This document shows positions 1 through 6,546 of a stretch of DNA of 22,994 bases, one piece after another (positions within the stretch are counted from its first letter, which is position 1; each line of letters opens with the position of its first letter). The notes under the pieces were generated by a model. It searched no databases and was not told where the DNA came from. It saw only the letters and a list, made by a program, of their open reading frames with translations. The translations under genes were made by a program, and so were the position numbers. The DNA lies in IMG/VR virus record IMGVR_UViG_3300043543_000655, positions 1 to 22,994 of that record; one strand, written 5' to 3'. The stretch is from a virus.

Positions 1-334
1 CGTGCCGGTCAGCAATCTCGCAGAACGAGCCGCTACAGGCACTCTCCCCGGGTCCTTCACTCGCCTGGGGTTTGAGTCCTGGCGGGAGCGTTGGGCGGGT
101 CACAGGCTGAACCATGATCTGTCCATTGGGAACCAACCGATCCAAAACCGCCAAACACTCCCGATAAGAAATTGGGGTAACTTCTGCAAAATTGGGACGC
201 CAACCCCCCAACTCTCCGGGCAAATTGCTCCAGTAATGCCAAACCGCCTCGCCCCCCTGTGCCAAGTAACGTTGCATCATCAAAAGGACTAAATCACTAG
301 AAGTTTCTGGCTCAGGTAAACTCCAATACGTCAT
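1..334 (-). CDS. Tail-region protein of unknown function, 3' end outside window
   Basis: This minus-strand frame is open from an ATG at 334 to the window edge (111 codons seen). The ATG overlaps the TGA of the preceding tail chaperone extension as ATGA, which implies translational coupling. The visible protein begins MTYWSLPEPETSSDLVLLMM and is rich in Trp and Pro (HYWSNLPGELGGW). It then has a Pro-rich stretch and two Cys residues near the edge. I do not recognise a family. In siphophages the gene after the tail chaperone pair is usually the tape measure, but this start does not look like the helical repeats of a tape measure. It may be a small tail gene before it. Frames on the opposite strand here are shadows. 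Confidence 0.7.
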   Translation of the reverse strand, partial: MTYWSLPEPETSSDLVLLMMQRYLAQGGEAVWHYWSNLPGELGGWRPNFAEVTPISYRECLAVLDRLVPNGQIMVQPVTRPTLPPGLKPQASEGPGESACSGSFCEIADRH

Positions 335-807
335 TTCACCCACTCCAAAACAACACTTGTACCTCCGACCGCCCCGGACGGGACAACCACCCGATAAACC
401 CGACCCGTATCCCAGTCCGTCAACTCAGCCACCCCCGCCGACCCCAGAAACACCACCAGCCCGCACCACAGACCCGATTGCTCAACCCGACAATTGCACG
501 CCCAGGCAGACCAGCCGCCCAGATAACGGATATGCCCCGGCGGGAGCTTGGGATTTTTGGTCGCCGCCAACTCCACCACCTCCGGCGAAACCAACCGCCA
601 GGTTTCCGGCGGGCACTTCGCTTGGAGCATCAGAGCCGCCGTCGTTGGGTCAATCTGCCTGCGAGCCTCCAGCTGAGCAATCTGTTTCGCCAGCGGATTT
701 AACGACCAATAGAGGGACTCCAGATGCTTGGAACCCGCCGCCGCCCCAACCAATACCCCCACCTGGGCAATCGCCTCATTCCGTTGAGCCTCTAGGGTGA
801 GAGCCAT
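331..807 (-). CDS. Tail assembly chaperone, GT-like extension
   Basis: Downstream half of a tail assembly chaperone pair. Read alone, it could start at ATG 807, which has GGGAGG eight bases upstream, giving 158 aa. However, the same frame stays open and protein-like upstream of that ATG to a C5 tract at 929-933 and is closed just beyond it by TAG at 936-934. The upstream residues (REQYAQIFWRL, then FGAERLTTIREALRMALTLE) look like genuine coding sequence. I therefore read it mainly as the -1 frameshift extension of the 831-1268 gene, giving a fusion of about 312 aa. It ends in TGA overlapping the next ATG. Such pairs are known from lambda G/GT and Mu gp41/gp42 and help assemble tail tube subunits around the tape measure. 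Independent initiation at 807 is also possible. Confidence 0.75.
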   Translation of the reverse strand: MALTLEAQRNEAIAQVGVLVGAAAGSKHLESLYWSLNPLAKQIAQLEARRQIDPTTAALMLQAKCPPETWRLVSPEVVELAATKNPKLPPGHIRYLGGWSAWACNCRVEQSGLWCGLVVFLGSAGVAELTDWDTGRVYRVVVPSGAVGGTSVVLEWVK

Positions 808-830
808 CCGCAATGCCTCCCGGATCGTCG

Positions 831-1268
831 TCAGCCGCTCGGCACCAAAACTACGCTCGTTGAATCGCCCGGGGAACCAGTGGCAGAGCCGCCAGAAGAT
901 TTGGGCGTACTGCTCCCGGAGTCCAACTGGGGGCTAGGCTCATCCTCCCCCTCCGCCTCAGGGATTCCCGCCAACTCCTCCTGCAACAACTCGTTCAGTT
1001 TTTGCGCCTGCGTAAACGTCAGCCGCTTGCTGAGGGTTTCAAAATCATCCGATACCCCCGCCCGTAGCCGGTAAAATTCCAACGCCATACGGTAGTCCAG
1101 TTCACGTTGGGACACCAGCCCTTTCTCATCAAAGAGCTTTTTCAGTGACAGTTCAACATCAGCTAGGGCGATATGCTCCGCCACCGTGATCGTCCCAAAC
1201 CGCTGAACCGAAACCCGATTTCCCGCCAAATCCAAACCCAGGTTGACTGTTTCAATCGGCTCGAACAT
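831..1268 (-). CDS. Tail assembly chaperone, G-like zero-frame product
   Basis: A 145-aa protein just after the tail tube gene, starting at ATG 1268 with GGGGAA upstream. Residues 1 to about 105 look like an ordinary folded domain (TVAEHIALADVELSLKKLFDE, then LTFTQAQKLNELLQEELAG). From about residue 110 the sequence turns into a Ser/Gly/Thr/Pro-rich tail, exactly where the -1 frame becomes protein-like. This is the usual layout of phage tail chaperone G: a short abundant product plus a minor frameshifted GT product. Position after the tube gene, and the overlapping frame, support the role; I see no diagnostic residue. The protein is expected to be absent from mature particles. Confidence 0.7.
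   Translation of the reverse strand: MFEPIETVNLGLDLAGNRVSVQRFGTITVAEHIALADVELSLKKLFDEKGLVSQRELDYRMALEFYRLRAGVSDDFETLSKRLTFTQAQKLNELLQEELAGIPEAEGEDEPSPQLDSGSSTPKSSGGSATGSPGDSTSVVLVPSG
928..936 (-). promoter_or_regulatory. Probable -1 ribosomal frameshift site (C5 tract)
   Basis: On the minus strand the zero frame reads AGC CCC CAG. The five-C run (929-933) lets the P-site tRNA on CCC slip back one base and still pair with CCC. In the -1 frame a TAG lies immediately upstream (936-934), so the shift must occur at or after this tract and before the zero-frame TGA at 833-831. The site is not a canonical X XXY YYZ heptamer, so the efficiency is uncertain. The resulting fusion has 113 zero-frame plus 199 shifted codons. 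Confidence 0.5.
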
Positions 1269-1280
1269 AACTTCCCCTTA

Positions 1281-2267
1281 TTAGGTGACAGTAAAGCGAG
1301 AATAACTAGAGGCTACAAAACGAGTGGTATTAGCATCCGTTAATCCAACAAAATAGTTTCCAGAGCCAAGTGATGGTAACGTGGATGTGATTTTGTTCCC
1401 ATCATTAGTCGACACGTTGCTCGTACCGTCAGGGGTTTGTGAACCATCCACCTTAGCCTTAGTTGTCCCATAGCGCACTTGGGTCAGACCCTCCAGCCCG
1501 TGACCGTAAATCGTAATGCTGGTGCCTGAAACAACTACACACAGGATTTTGCCAAATAAGTCGTCCCCAGCCTTCGGGCGTTTCCGCACCGGCTCTGTAA
1601 TCGCCCGCAACTGAAAGGTGCTCGTGCGAGTATCCGCAGTCTTAGGCTCTTCTGGCTTGGAGATGTAATAATCCCCTTCAATAATCTGCCCAATCCAGCC
1701 AGACCGGGGACTTGGGTTAGTATCTCTAACAAATACAGGGAGGTTGTTGTCTCCTTGATAGCGAGCTTGTAACAGGGCGGCATCGAGGTCATTTGTCTGA
1801 ATTTGAAACGACCCCCCAAACTTGTAATCAACGGGGCTTTCCGGCGTAAACCCAGAAGTTTCCAACGCCGCCGAACCCGTGTAATTCTGCTCAGGCACCA
1901 GGGACGATTCCAGCCGCCCGTAATAGCGATAGGGATAGTCCACGAAGCAATTCGCAGGAATCGCCTCATCTAACGGCTCGACGGAAATGGATGTTGCAGT
2001 TGCAGAAATATCCGCCGTCAGCACCGCCAGATAGGACTTACGAGTCGTCGGGTCGACAAATTCTAAATAGCGACCATTTTTCAGTGACCAGGCAGTCCCC
2101 GTTGCCCGGATGGTGATACTGGTCGCCCCCTTAGCTGCCAAGGCAGTATTTTGTAGGCAATCCGGCATTGTAGGTTCCCCAGTATCGCCCAGCCCGTTTG
2201 GATAAACCTCCAGAGGAATCTGGTTATAAATCGCCTGGGGGCTTTTGGTTCCGTAGAGAAATCCCAT
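1281..2267 (-). CDS. Major tail tube protein with C-terminal Ig-like domain
   Basis: A 328-aa protein starting at ATG 2267 with AGGAGG five bases upstream, overlapping nothing but lying one base after the preceding stop. It sits between the gp37-like gene and the tail chaperone, the normal place of a tail tube gene. Residues 1-240 are beta-rich with many Thr, Ser and Gly (for example RYYGRLESSLVPEQNYTG). The last roughly 85 residues look like an IPT/TIG-type Ig fold (SGTSITIYGHGLEGLTQVRYG), a domain often appended to siphophage tube subunits and displayed on the tail surface. There is no separate sheath gene next to it, which argues against a contractile tail. The role is inferred from position and architecture. 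Confidence 0.65.
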   Translation of the reverse strand: MGFLYGTKSPQAIYNQIPLEVYPNGLGDTGEPTMPDCLQNTALAAKGATSITIRATGTAWSLKNGRYLEFVDPTTRKSYLAVLTADISATATSISVEPLDEAIPANCFVDYPYRYYGRLESSLVPEQNYTGSAALETSGFTPESPVDYKFGGSFQIQTNDLDAALLQARYQGDNNLPVFVRDTNPSPRSGWIGQIIEGDYYISKPEEPKTADTRTSTFQLRAITEPVRKRPKAGDDLFGKILCVVVSGTSITIYGHGLEGLTQVRYGTTKAKVDGSQTPDGTSNVSTNDGNKITSTLPSLGSGNYFVGLTDANTTRFVASSYSRFTVT

Positions 2268-2268
2268 C

Positions 2269-2706
2269 TTAACCTCCTATAAACGTGGATTGGTAACTGT
2301 ACAGTTGGCGATATTCGTGCGCCCCAGTTTCCTCTGGACCACCCGAATAAAACTCCGACTCAATCTGAATTGGATCGCAATTTGGAAGCCGATAACCCAC
2401 CAAGGACTTGCGACACTTGGACATCACCTCATATGCGGCAGTCTGCGACCTAGGGTCAAAATATCGAAATACCAAGACAATGGTTGTCTTAGCCCGCTGT
2501 TGGTGGTCATCCAGGATACGCCGGTCTTGATAGCGAACCGACTCCAAAGCCAAATAAATTTCCCCCCGCCCCGACGGTCTCCCCTCTTGATTAGGACGCT
2601 GAAACAACCAAAATTTCAGCGGCTCCACCAGCGGCTCCAACCGCTCAGCCAAGTCTTCCAGAACCCCTGGAATTTCAGGGATATAATTAGGGGTCAAGAT
2701 ACTCAT
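2269..2706 (-). CDS. Mu gp37-like (DUF1834-type) tail terminator
   Basis: A 145-aa protein with ATG at 2706 and GGAG seven bases upstream; its start overlaps the end of the gp36-like gene by 20 bp. It follows the gp36-like gene as Mu gp37 does. Visible segments include EIPGVLEDLAERLEPLVEPL near the N-terminus and RQLYSYQSTFIGG at the C-terminus; the latter resembles the end of minor tail/terminator proteins whose strands close the tail tube. The expected role is a ring at the head-proximal end of the tail. Assignment rests on synteny, size and general resemblance; no catalytic residue applies. Confidence 0.6.
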   Translation of the reverse strand: MSILTPNYIPEIPGVLEDLAERLEPLVEPLKFWLFQRPNQEGRPSGRGEIYLALESVRYQDRRILDDHQQRAKTTIVLVFRYFDPRSQTAAYEVMSKCRKSLVGYRLPNCDPIQIESEFYSGGPEETGAHEYRQLYSYQSTFIGG

Positions 2707-3097
2707 TTTTGCGCTCCGTAGTCCACCAAGAACTGGGGGTGAAATAATCAGGGGAGTTATCCGTCACCGCCCCCGCACTAGTCTCCAACGTAATTTTCCC
2801 GCTGGCAATATCCCGCAGAATTCTCATTGCCTCGTTGTACTCCTCCAGCACCCCCTCCGGCGGGTCAAAAATGTGCAAAAACCGATTGACAATCTGCGCT
2901 CCCACCCGCACCAGCACACGGGGAACAGTGGTCAGCTTGGGCACATACGCCTCAATCAGGTTATTCGCATCGTCGCAGGCCTTTTGCAAGACAGTTAGAT
3001 TAATCGTTGTCGCCTGGGGATTTTCCAAATTCGTCAAACGCAGGGCTTGCTCATCCCCGTAGCGGTCCCGATAGTCCTGCGTCGTAACAAAGTTCAT
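2687..3097 (-). CDS. Mu gp36-like (DUF1320) head-tail connector protein
   Basis: A 136-aa protein starting at ATG 3097, with GGAGG seven bases upstream, overlapping the previous stop as ATGA. The opening, MNFVTTQDYRDRYGDEQAL, is typical of DUF1320/gp36: a short N-terminal segment followed by a helix with ANNLIEAYVPKL, then a helical bundle (VLVRVGAQIVNRFLHIF, EYNEAMRILRDIASGKITL). Such proteins resemble the gp6/gp15 adaptor fold that bridges portal and tail. The C-terminus has SWWTTERKNEYLDP, similar to the Trp-containing end of the family. The position between capsid and tail genes fits. Confidence 0.75.
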   Translation of the reverse strand: MNFVTTQDYRDRYGDEQALRLTNLENPQATTINLTVLQKACDDANNLIEAYVPKLTTVPRVLVRVGAQIVNRFLHIFDPPEGVLEEYNEAMRILRDIASGKITLETSAGAVTDNSPDYFTPSSWWTTERKNEYLDP

Positions 3098-3285
3098 TCC
3101 GCCGCCTCCTGCACCTTGAGCATTCTGGGTTTTTGATGGGTTTTCGGCTTCGGTTCAGGCTCCTCCACCGGCTCCACCAAGCCCATCGAAATCCAAATGG
3201 GCATTCCATCTGGGGGCAGGGTTTCGATCATCTCCCCCACCTCATACAGGCGGTCAAAGCTAAACGGGATGACAACACGGTACAT
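3094..3285 (-). CDS. Small structural-region protein, paralogue of its neighbour
   Basis: A 63-aa protein from ATG 3285 with GGAGG nine bases upstream; its TGA overlaps the next ATG. Residues 1-38 (MYRVVIPFSFDRLYEVGEMI) match the start of the 64-aa neighbour at 3287-3481 in pattern (VRVITPFMFGGRIWLPDETL), so the two are probably a tandem duplication. Both end in a charged, Pro-rich tail (here EEPEPKPKTHQKPR). The location between capsid and gp36 corresponds to Mu gp35. The fold looks like a small beta domain; function unknown, perhaps capsid decoration or connector accessory. Confidence 0.65.
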   Translation of the reverse strand: MYRVVIPFSFDRLYEVGEMIETLPPDGMPIWISMGLVEPVEEPEPKPKTHQKPRMLKVQEAAE

Positions 3286-3286
3286 A

Positions 3287-3481
3287 TCAGGCGGCCTCCG
3301 GGGTAGGGGGTTTGCGGGGCGGCTTACGGGGCGGTTTGGTTTCCGTCTCCGGCACAGGGGGAGCCTGCACTTCCTCTAACACCGTCCCCAAAAAAATACG
3401 CTCCGACTCCGGCACCTCCAGCGTCTCATCCGGCAACCAAATCCGACCGCCAAACATAAACGGCGTAATAACCCTAACCAT
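3287..3481 (-). CDS. Small structural-region protein, paralogue of its neighbour
   Basis: A 64-aa protein. ATG at 3481 overlaps the capsid stop (TGATG); a GTG one codon upstream is also possible. The N-terminal 38 residues resemble those of the next protein (VITPFMFGGRIWL against VIPFSFDRLYEVG), followed by a Pro/Lys-rich tail with the repeat RKPPRKPP. Position matches Mu gp35. It probably accompanies the capsid, but nothing in the sequence fixes a function. Confidence 0.65.
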   Translation of the reverse strand: MVRVITPFMFGGRIWLPDETLEVPESERIFLGTVLEEVQAPPVPETETKPPRKPPRKPPTPEAA

Positions 3482-4431
3482 CACGCCACCACCCCCTTCG
3501 CCAGGAATCCAGCAATATTAGAAGCAATTACAGGAGCACGTTCATACGTCACACCGTAGTACCAGGTCTTGGTGTTGTTGTCGTAATACGGCTCCTCCAC
3601 CAGCGGATGCCCCACCATCGTGTAGGTGTAGCCAAAGCTAGGCTCCTCCATCGTGGTCGCCTGCTGAGGGACATACGCCAGGATCACATCCTTGCCCCAA
3701 ATATCAACAAACGTCGGAGTATTATTGGGTCCAGTATTTGAGGAGTACACGCCCCGCCCTACAGCAAAAACTTCCACATCAAACAAGCGGGCGAACATCG
3801 CTTCCGTCATCGGCTCTCCGGACGTGTACTTCACCCGGTCACGCATTTTGTCGTTAGTCTGCAAGGCTCGGTAAACGCCCGGACCAACAACCATAACGTT
3901 GATGTCAGCCCCAATTTTTCCCCGCACAATTTCCCGCCAATTATTCACGGCTTGCACTGGGTCAACCGTATTCACACTCCAACGGTCTGCCGACGCAACC
4001 GTAACCGAGTTACCCGTAGCGTAGTTCGCCGCAGTCGTCGCTAACTGCGCCGCATCATACTCCAATTGGCGATTCAAAACCCGCATCGCCATCATCACCG
4101 CCCGTTCCGCCAAGTCAATCCCCGGCGAAACCTGAGCATCCCGTTGATGTTCCCTAGGGACAGGTGCCTCAATCGCATCGCAAACCAGCGAGTATTGTTT
4201 CCCCGTATAGAAAAAATTAGCCCTGACCGTCGCCGCCCCAGGTGCCCGTTTCGTTTGATACAGCCGAAACGCCTCATCCCCAAACTCCAGGATTTGCCCC
4301 CCCGAGAGCGTGACCGGCACCGGCGGGAACAGAAGATTCCACACAAACTGGGTGTCCTTATAGCCCTGAACCCTCTCCGTGAGGACTGGGTTAACTACCC
4401 GAACTTGGCTCAGTGTTTGATTCGTCGTCAT
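3481..4431 (-). CDS. Major capsid protein
   Basis: A 316-aa protein; ATG at 4431 is preceded by GGAGG with a five-base gap, and another ATG lies one codon upstream. It sits directly after the decoration protein gene, as major capsid genes do in Mu-like phages. Features consistent with an HK97-fold subunit are an N-terminal arm (TLSQVRVVNPVLTERVQGYK), a segment with YTGKQYSLVCDAIEAPVP, a spine helix (GIDLAERAVMMAMRVLNRQ), and a substrate-like P/A-domain part (INVMVVGPGVYRALQTNDK). The C-terminal part has FGYTYTMVGHPLVEEPYYD. The match is of the VpGp/major capsid type seen in phage heads without a separate T gene. Family assignment by synteny and pattern. Confidence 0.8.
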   Translation of the reverse strand: MTTNQTLSQVRVVNPVLTERVQGYKDTQFVWNLLFPPVPVTLSGGQILEFGDEAFRLYQTKRAPGAATVRANFFYTGKQYSLVCDAIEAPVPREHQRDAQVSPGIDLAERAVMMAMRVLNRQLEYDAAQLATTAANYATGNSVTVASADRWSVNTVDPVQAVNNWREIVRGKIGADINVMVVGPGVYRALQTNDKMRDRVKYTSGEPMTEAMFARLFDVEVFAVGRGVYSSNTGPNNTPTFVDIWGKDVILAYVPQQATTMEEPSFGYTYTMVGHPLVEEPYYDNNTKTWYYGVTYERAPVIASNIAGFLAKGVVA

Positions 4432-4440
4432 CATTCCCTC

Positions 4441-5172
4441 CTATGCGGTTACAGTAGCGGCGGCAGTAGGCGTAATCAAAACCTTGATTGGAGCAGGATT
4501 GGTGGTCGTAGTTACTGCCTCTAAGGCAATAGCCACAGCCCAATCCGTTGAAGAATTAAACACACATTTAACCAGCCTCCCGTCAGCGGTTGTTTTCAGC
4601 GAATCCCCCGCCACAATCGTTTGGGAAGCCGCCAGGGAAGCAGTAATTTCACCCCCAGTTTGTATTGCAACTTCTGTACCTGCGCTAACTGTTTTAGTTG
4701 CAAAACCTACAATTTTTTGTCCTGGGTTACCTGTACCACCTGCTGTTGCATGAACCCCTGCGGCTGTTACAGCCCGTCCTTCCGTTACACCACCTGTTCC
4801 TGCTGTTAATTTAATTTGAGGCTGAACAACATTAATTGGTGTTCCAGGATAAAAAAATACAGGAATCAATTGTCCCGCCGCCGTTGCCGCCTTGAGTGCA
4901 ACCCCGACCGTTGAACCAGCAATCCGGTTAATTACCCGCCCGGAAGCATCAGATTCCAGCAGTCCGAACTCGGTAACCGCCGCCCCGGTTTCCACGTTAA
5001 TCACGCCATAGGTGTCAACGGTAAAACGCTCGCCATTATCAACACTGGTTCGAGCTACCCCAAACGCAGTTTCGCCTGCCCCCGTGTGCACACCACTGGC
5101 TTTAACCATTCGGTGTTTGGTAATGTTGGCAGTCGCCTTAATCGTCAACGGCAATAGCTGAATTTCAGACAT
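4441..5172 (-). CDS. Capsid decoration protein, tandem DUF2190-like repeats
   Basis: A 243-aa protein from ATG 5172 (AGGAGG six bases upstream; the start overlaps the upstream TGA). It is Ala/Thr/Gly/Val-rich and has two similar beta-rich halves. The first runs about residues 8-110 (TANITKHRMVKASGVHTGAG, then TAFGVARTSVDNGE). The second runs about 120-240 (TEGRAVTAAGVHATAGGTG, then IVGFATKTVSAGTEV). This is the layout of DUF2190 capsid fibre or decoration proteins, here duplicated. The AT-richer codon use around 4640-4860 differs somewhat from its neighbours. It probably coats the capsid surface. The stop is TAG, which matters for interpreting the amber codon in the terminase. Confidence 0.7.
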   Translation of the reverse strand: MSEIQLLPLTIKATANITKHRMVKASGVHTGAGETAFGVARTSVDNGERFTVDTYGVINVETGAAVTEFGLLESDASGRVINRIAGSTVGVALKAATAAGQLIPVFFYPGTPINVVQPQIKLTAGTGGVTEGRAVTAAGVHATAGGTGNPGQKIVGFATKTVSAGTEVAIQTGGEITASLAASQTIVAGDSLKTTADGRLVKCVFNSSTDWAVAIALEAVTTTTNPAPIKVLITPTAAATVTA

Positions 5173-6029
5173 CAGGAGCCTCCTACAGCGAGATAAGCGG
5201 TTTTCAAATCAACCCCCGGATTTTGAAGCTGATATTTCTTAGCCTTTTGATAAAGTTCCAATTCCTTAGGATTAGCTTGATAGCCAGGGGCAATGCCAAA
5301 CGCCACCGGCTCCGGTTCAACAGGCTTAGAAATCTCATCCCCAAACGACACCGCCAGCGGCAAATTTTGGATTAAATCCCGGAACAAATCGAGCGCAGGC
5401 TTGGAGCTATCCCCAAACGCCACCGGCTCTGGCACCTGCCCCAACACTCTCATCAAACTCAGGGCAACATCCTTCAGGTGGGGCGGCAGGCGGAACCCAT
5501 CAGACCCAAACGCCACCTGTTCCAGCCATTGGCGGTTTTGAGCCTCAGCAATTTGCGCCTTCAGTTTGGCAATTTCCAAATCCTTCGGGTCAGGCGGCGG
5601 CGGGGACTTTTCCTTTTCCCCAAACTGCACCGGCTGAGTTTCAAACACCACCCCATCCTCCCCAAACGCAGGCTGGAGCAAATCCCGCACCCTGGGGGAC
5701 TCTACAAACGCTAGGTGGTCAGCGGCCCATTGCCCCGGCGTGGGATTGTTGGGATGATCCGGCTGGAATAGTTGAATGCTCAAACCAAAACCCGCCACCT
5801 GTTCCGCCAGGTCAGCGGGCACATCCTTGGGCACCACGAGCAGGTGATCCCCGACCACCGCCGCATCCGCCACCTCCGTTTTGACGACCCCACCATCGTG
5901 TCCGATTTGGACAGGGCGACCTATGAGCGTTTGACGGATGCTCTCCAGCGCCTCACGGTCAAAAGTCCAGGTGCGGTTTTGATTATCCGTGTGCGTGCCA
6001 GCGGTGAAAGCGTGCCAGGGTTTAACCAT
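5172..6029 (-). CDS. Mu I-like head maturation protease/scaffold
   Basis: A 285-aa protein beginning at ATG 6029 with no clear Shine-Dalgarno site; TGA lies five codons upstream in frame, so no longer start exists. Residues 1-110 resemble the N-terminal protease part of Mu I (PWHAFTAGTHTDNQNRTWTF, VQIGHDGGVV with His44 as a candidate catalytic His). From about 140 it is scaffold-like: a Pro-rich linker, a short coiled coil (DLEIAKLKAQIAEAQNRQWL) and a Lys/Gln-rich C-terminus. Six copies of an [A/Q/S]FG motif (about residues 121, 135, 173, 204, 228, 243), mostly VAFG, are spread through the scaffold part. The protein should direct prohead assembly and then be processed. The position before decoration and capsid genes fits. 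Confidence 0.75.
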   Translation of the reverse strand: MVKPWHAFTAGTHTDNQNRTWTFDREALESIRQTLIGRPVQIGHDGGVVKTEVADAAVVGDHLLVVPKDVPADLAEQVAGFGLSIQLFQPDHPNNPTPGQWAADHLAFVESPRVRDLLQPAFGEDGVVFETQPVQFGEKEKSPPPPDPKDLEIAKLKAQIAEAQNRQWLEQVAFGSDGFRLPPHLKDVALSLMRVLGQVPEPVAFGDSSKPALDLFRDLIQNLPLAVSFGDEISKPVEPEPVAFGIAPGYQANPKELELYQKAKKYQLQNPGVDLKTAYLAVGGS

Positions 6030-6043
6030 AGGAAAACCATTTC

Positions 6044-6072
6044 ACTACAGTCATCAAAAACCATCCGCACAA
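6044..6072 (-). promoter_or_regulatory. Possible promoter for the protease-capsid-tail unit
   Basis: On the minus strand TTGTGC (6072-6067) and TGTAGT (6049-6044) are separated by 17 bases, just upstream of the protease gene and overlapping the T-run of the terminator-like hairpin. Both boxes are weak matches to the sigma-70 consensus. The proposal rests mainly on the need to restart transcription after the hairpin. Confidence 0.25.
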
Positions 6073-6099
6073 AAAAGTCAGGGTTGACCAGGTCAACCC
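6071..6099 (-). terminator. Palindromic hairpin terminator, copy 1
   Basis: The palindrome GGGTTGACCAGGTCAACCC (6081-6099) begins three bases after the stop of the G-like gene. On the minus strand it is followed by TGAC and six Ts, the layout of an intrinsic terminator. An identical palindrome, with identical flanking TGACTTTT, follows mor at 14494-14520. A dyad operator for a regulator is the alternative reading. Confidence 0.6.
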
Positions 6100-6102
6100 C
6101 AA

Positions 6103-6546
6103 CTATCCCAACAACTCCCGGCGAATCAACTCCACAATCCGTCGCTCCCGTTCCGGTGTCAGCCCGAGAAACTCCCGTTTTGGAATGCCCCTGGCGGGGT
6201 CGCCCTGGTTGTGCGTCCGAGCATAAATGACGTTCGTTCCGACCGCCACCTGATTCCCAGAAACCCGATAGGCAATCGAACCCCGCAACCGCCCCGTATC
6301 CGTCAAAATTTTGCGCCGTTTCCGATAGACAGCCTCTTGCTTAAACCCAGGCGTCCGTCCAAACCGCCGCCTAAACAGCGTCTTAGCCTGCAACTTCAGC
6401 GGCGGCCAAGGCGTTCCATCCGGCGCACGTTCGTTCCGAAAACAATTATCTGTTTCCAATAGCAAATATTCCCCCACCGCCACCAACGCCGCCCGGAGAC
6501 GCTCAGGAGCCAACCGCCTAGAAAGATTCAAACGCACCCTAGCCAT
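6103..6546 (-). CDS. Mu G-like virion morphogenesis protein (tail completion)
   Basis: A 147-aa protein. ATG 6546 is chosen because GGAGG lies nine bases upstream; an ATG at 6555 is directly abutted by that site. The start overlaps the end of the MuF gene. Typical family features are an N-terminal helix region (RRLAPERLRAALVAVGEYLL), then the conserved RAPDGTPWPPL segment, and after a basic stretch TDTGRLRGSIAYRV and VGTNVIYARTHNQG, the hallmark end of phage virion morphogenesis proteins. The C-terminus has PKREFLGLTPERERRIVELI. In Mu, G joins tail to head. Stop is TAG. Confidence 0.85.
   Translation of the reverse strand: MARVRLNLSRRLAPERLRAALVAVGEYLLLETDNCFRNERAPDGTPWPPLKLQAKTLFRRRFGRTPGFKQEAVYRKRRKILTDTGRLRGSIAYRVSGNQVAVGTNVIYARTHNQGDPARGIPKREFLGLTPERERRIVELIRRELLG

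Noticed and set aside
2-292. Plus-strand frame at the window start
   Set aside because: The minus-strand frame from ATG 334, coupled by ATGA to the upstream gene, explains the same DNA better.
942-960. Frameshift at the G5 tract (947-951) of the tail chaperone gene
   Set aside because: The -1 frame meets TGA at 942-940 and TAG at 936-934 right after it, so only the C5 tract or later sites can work.
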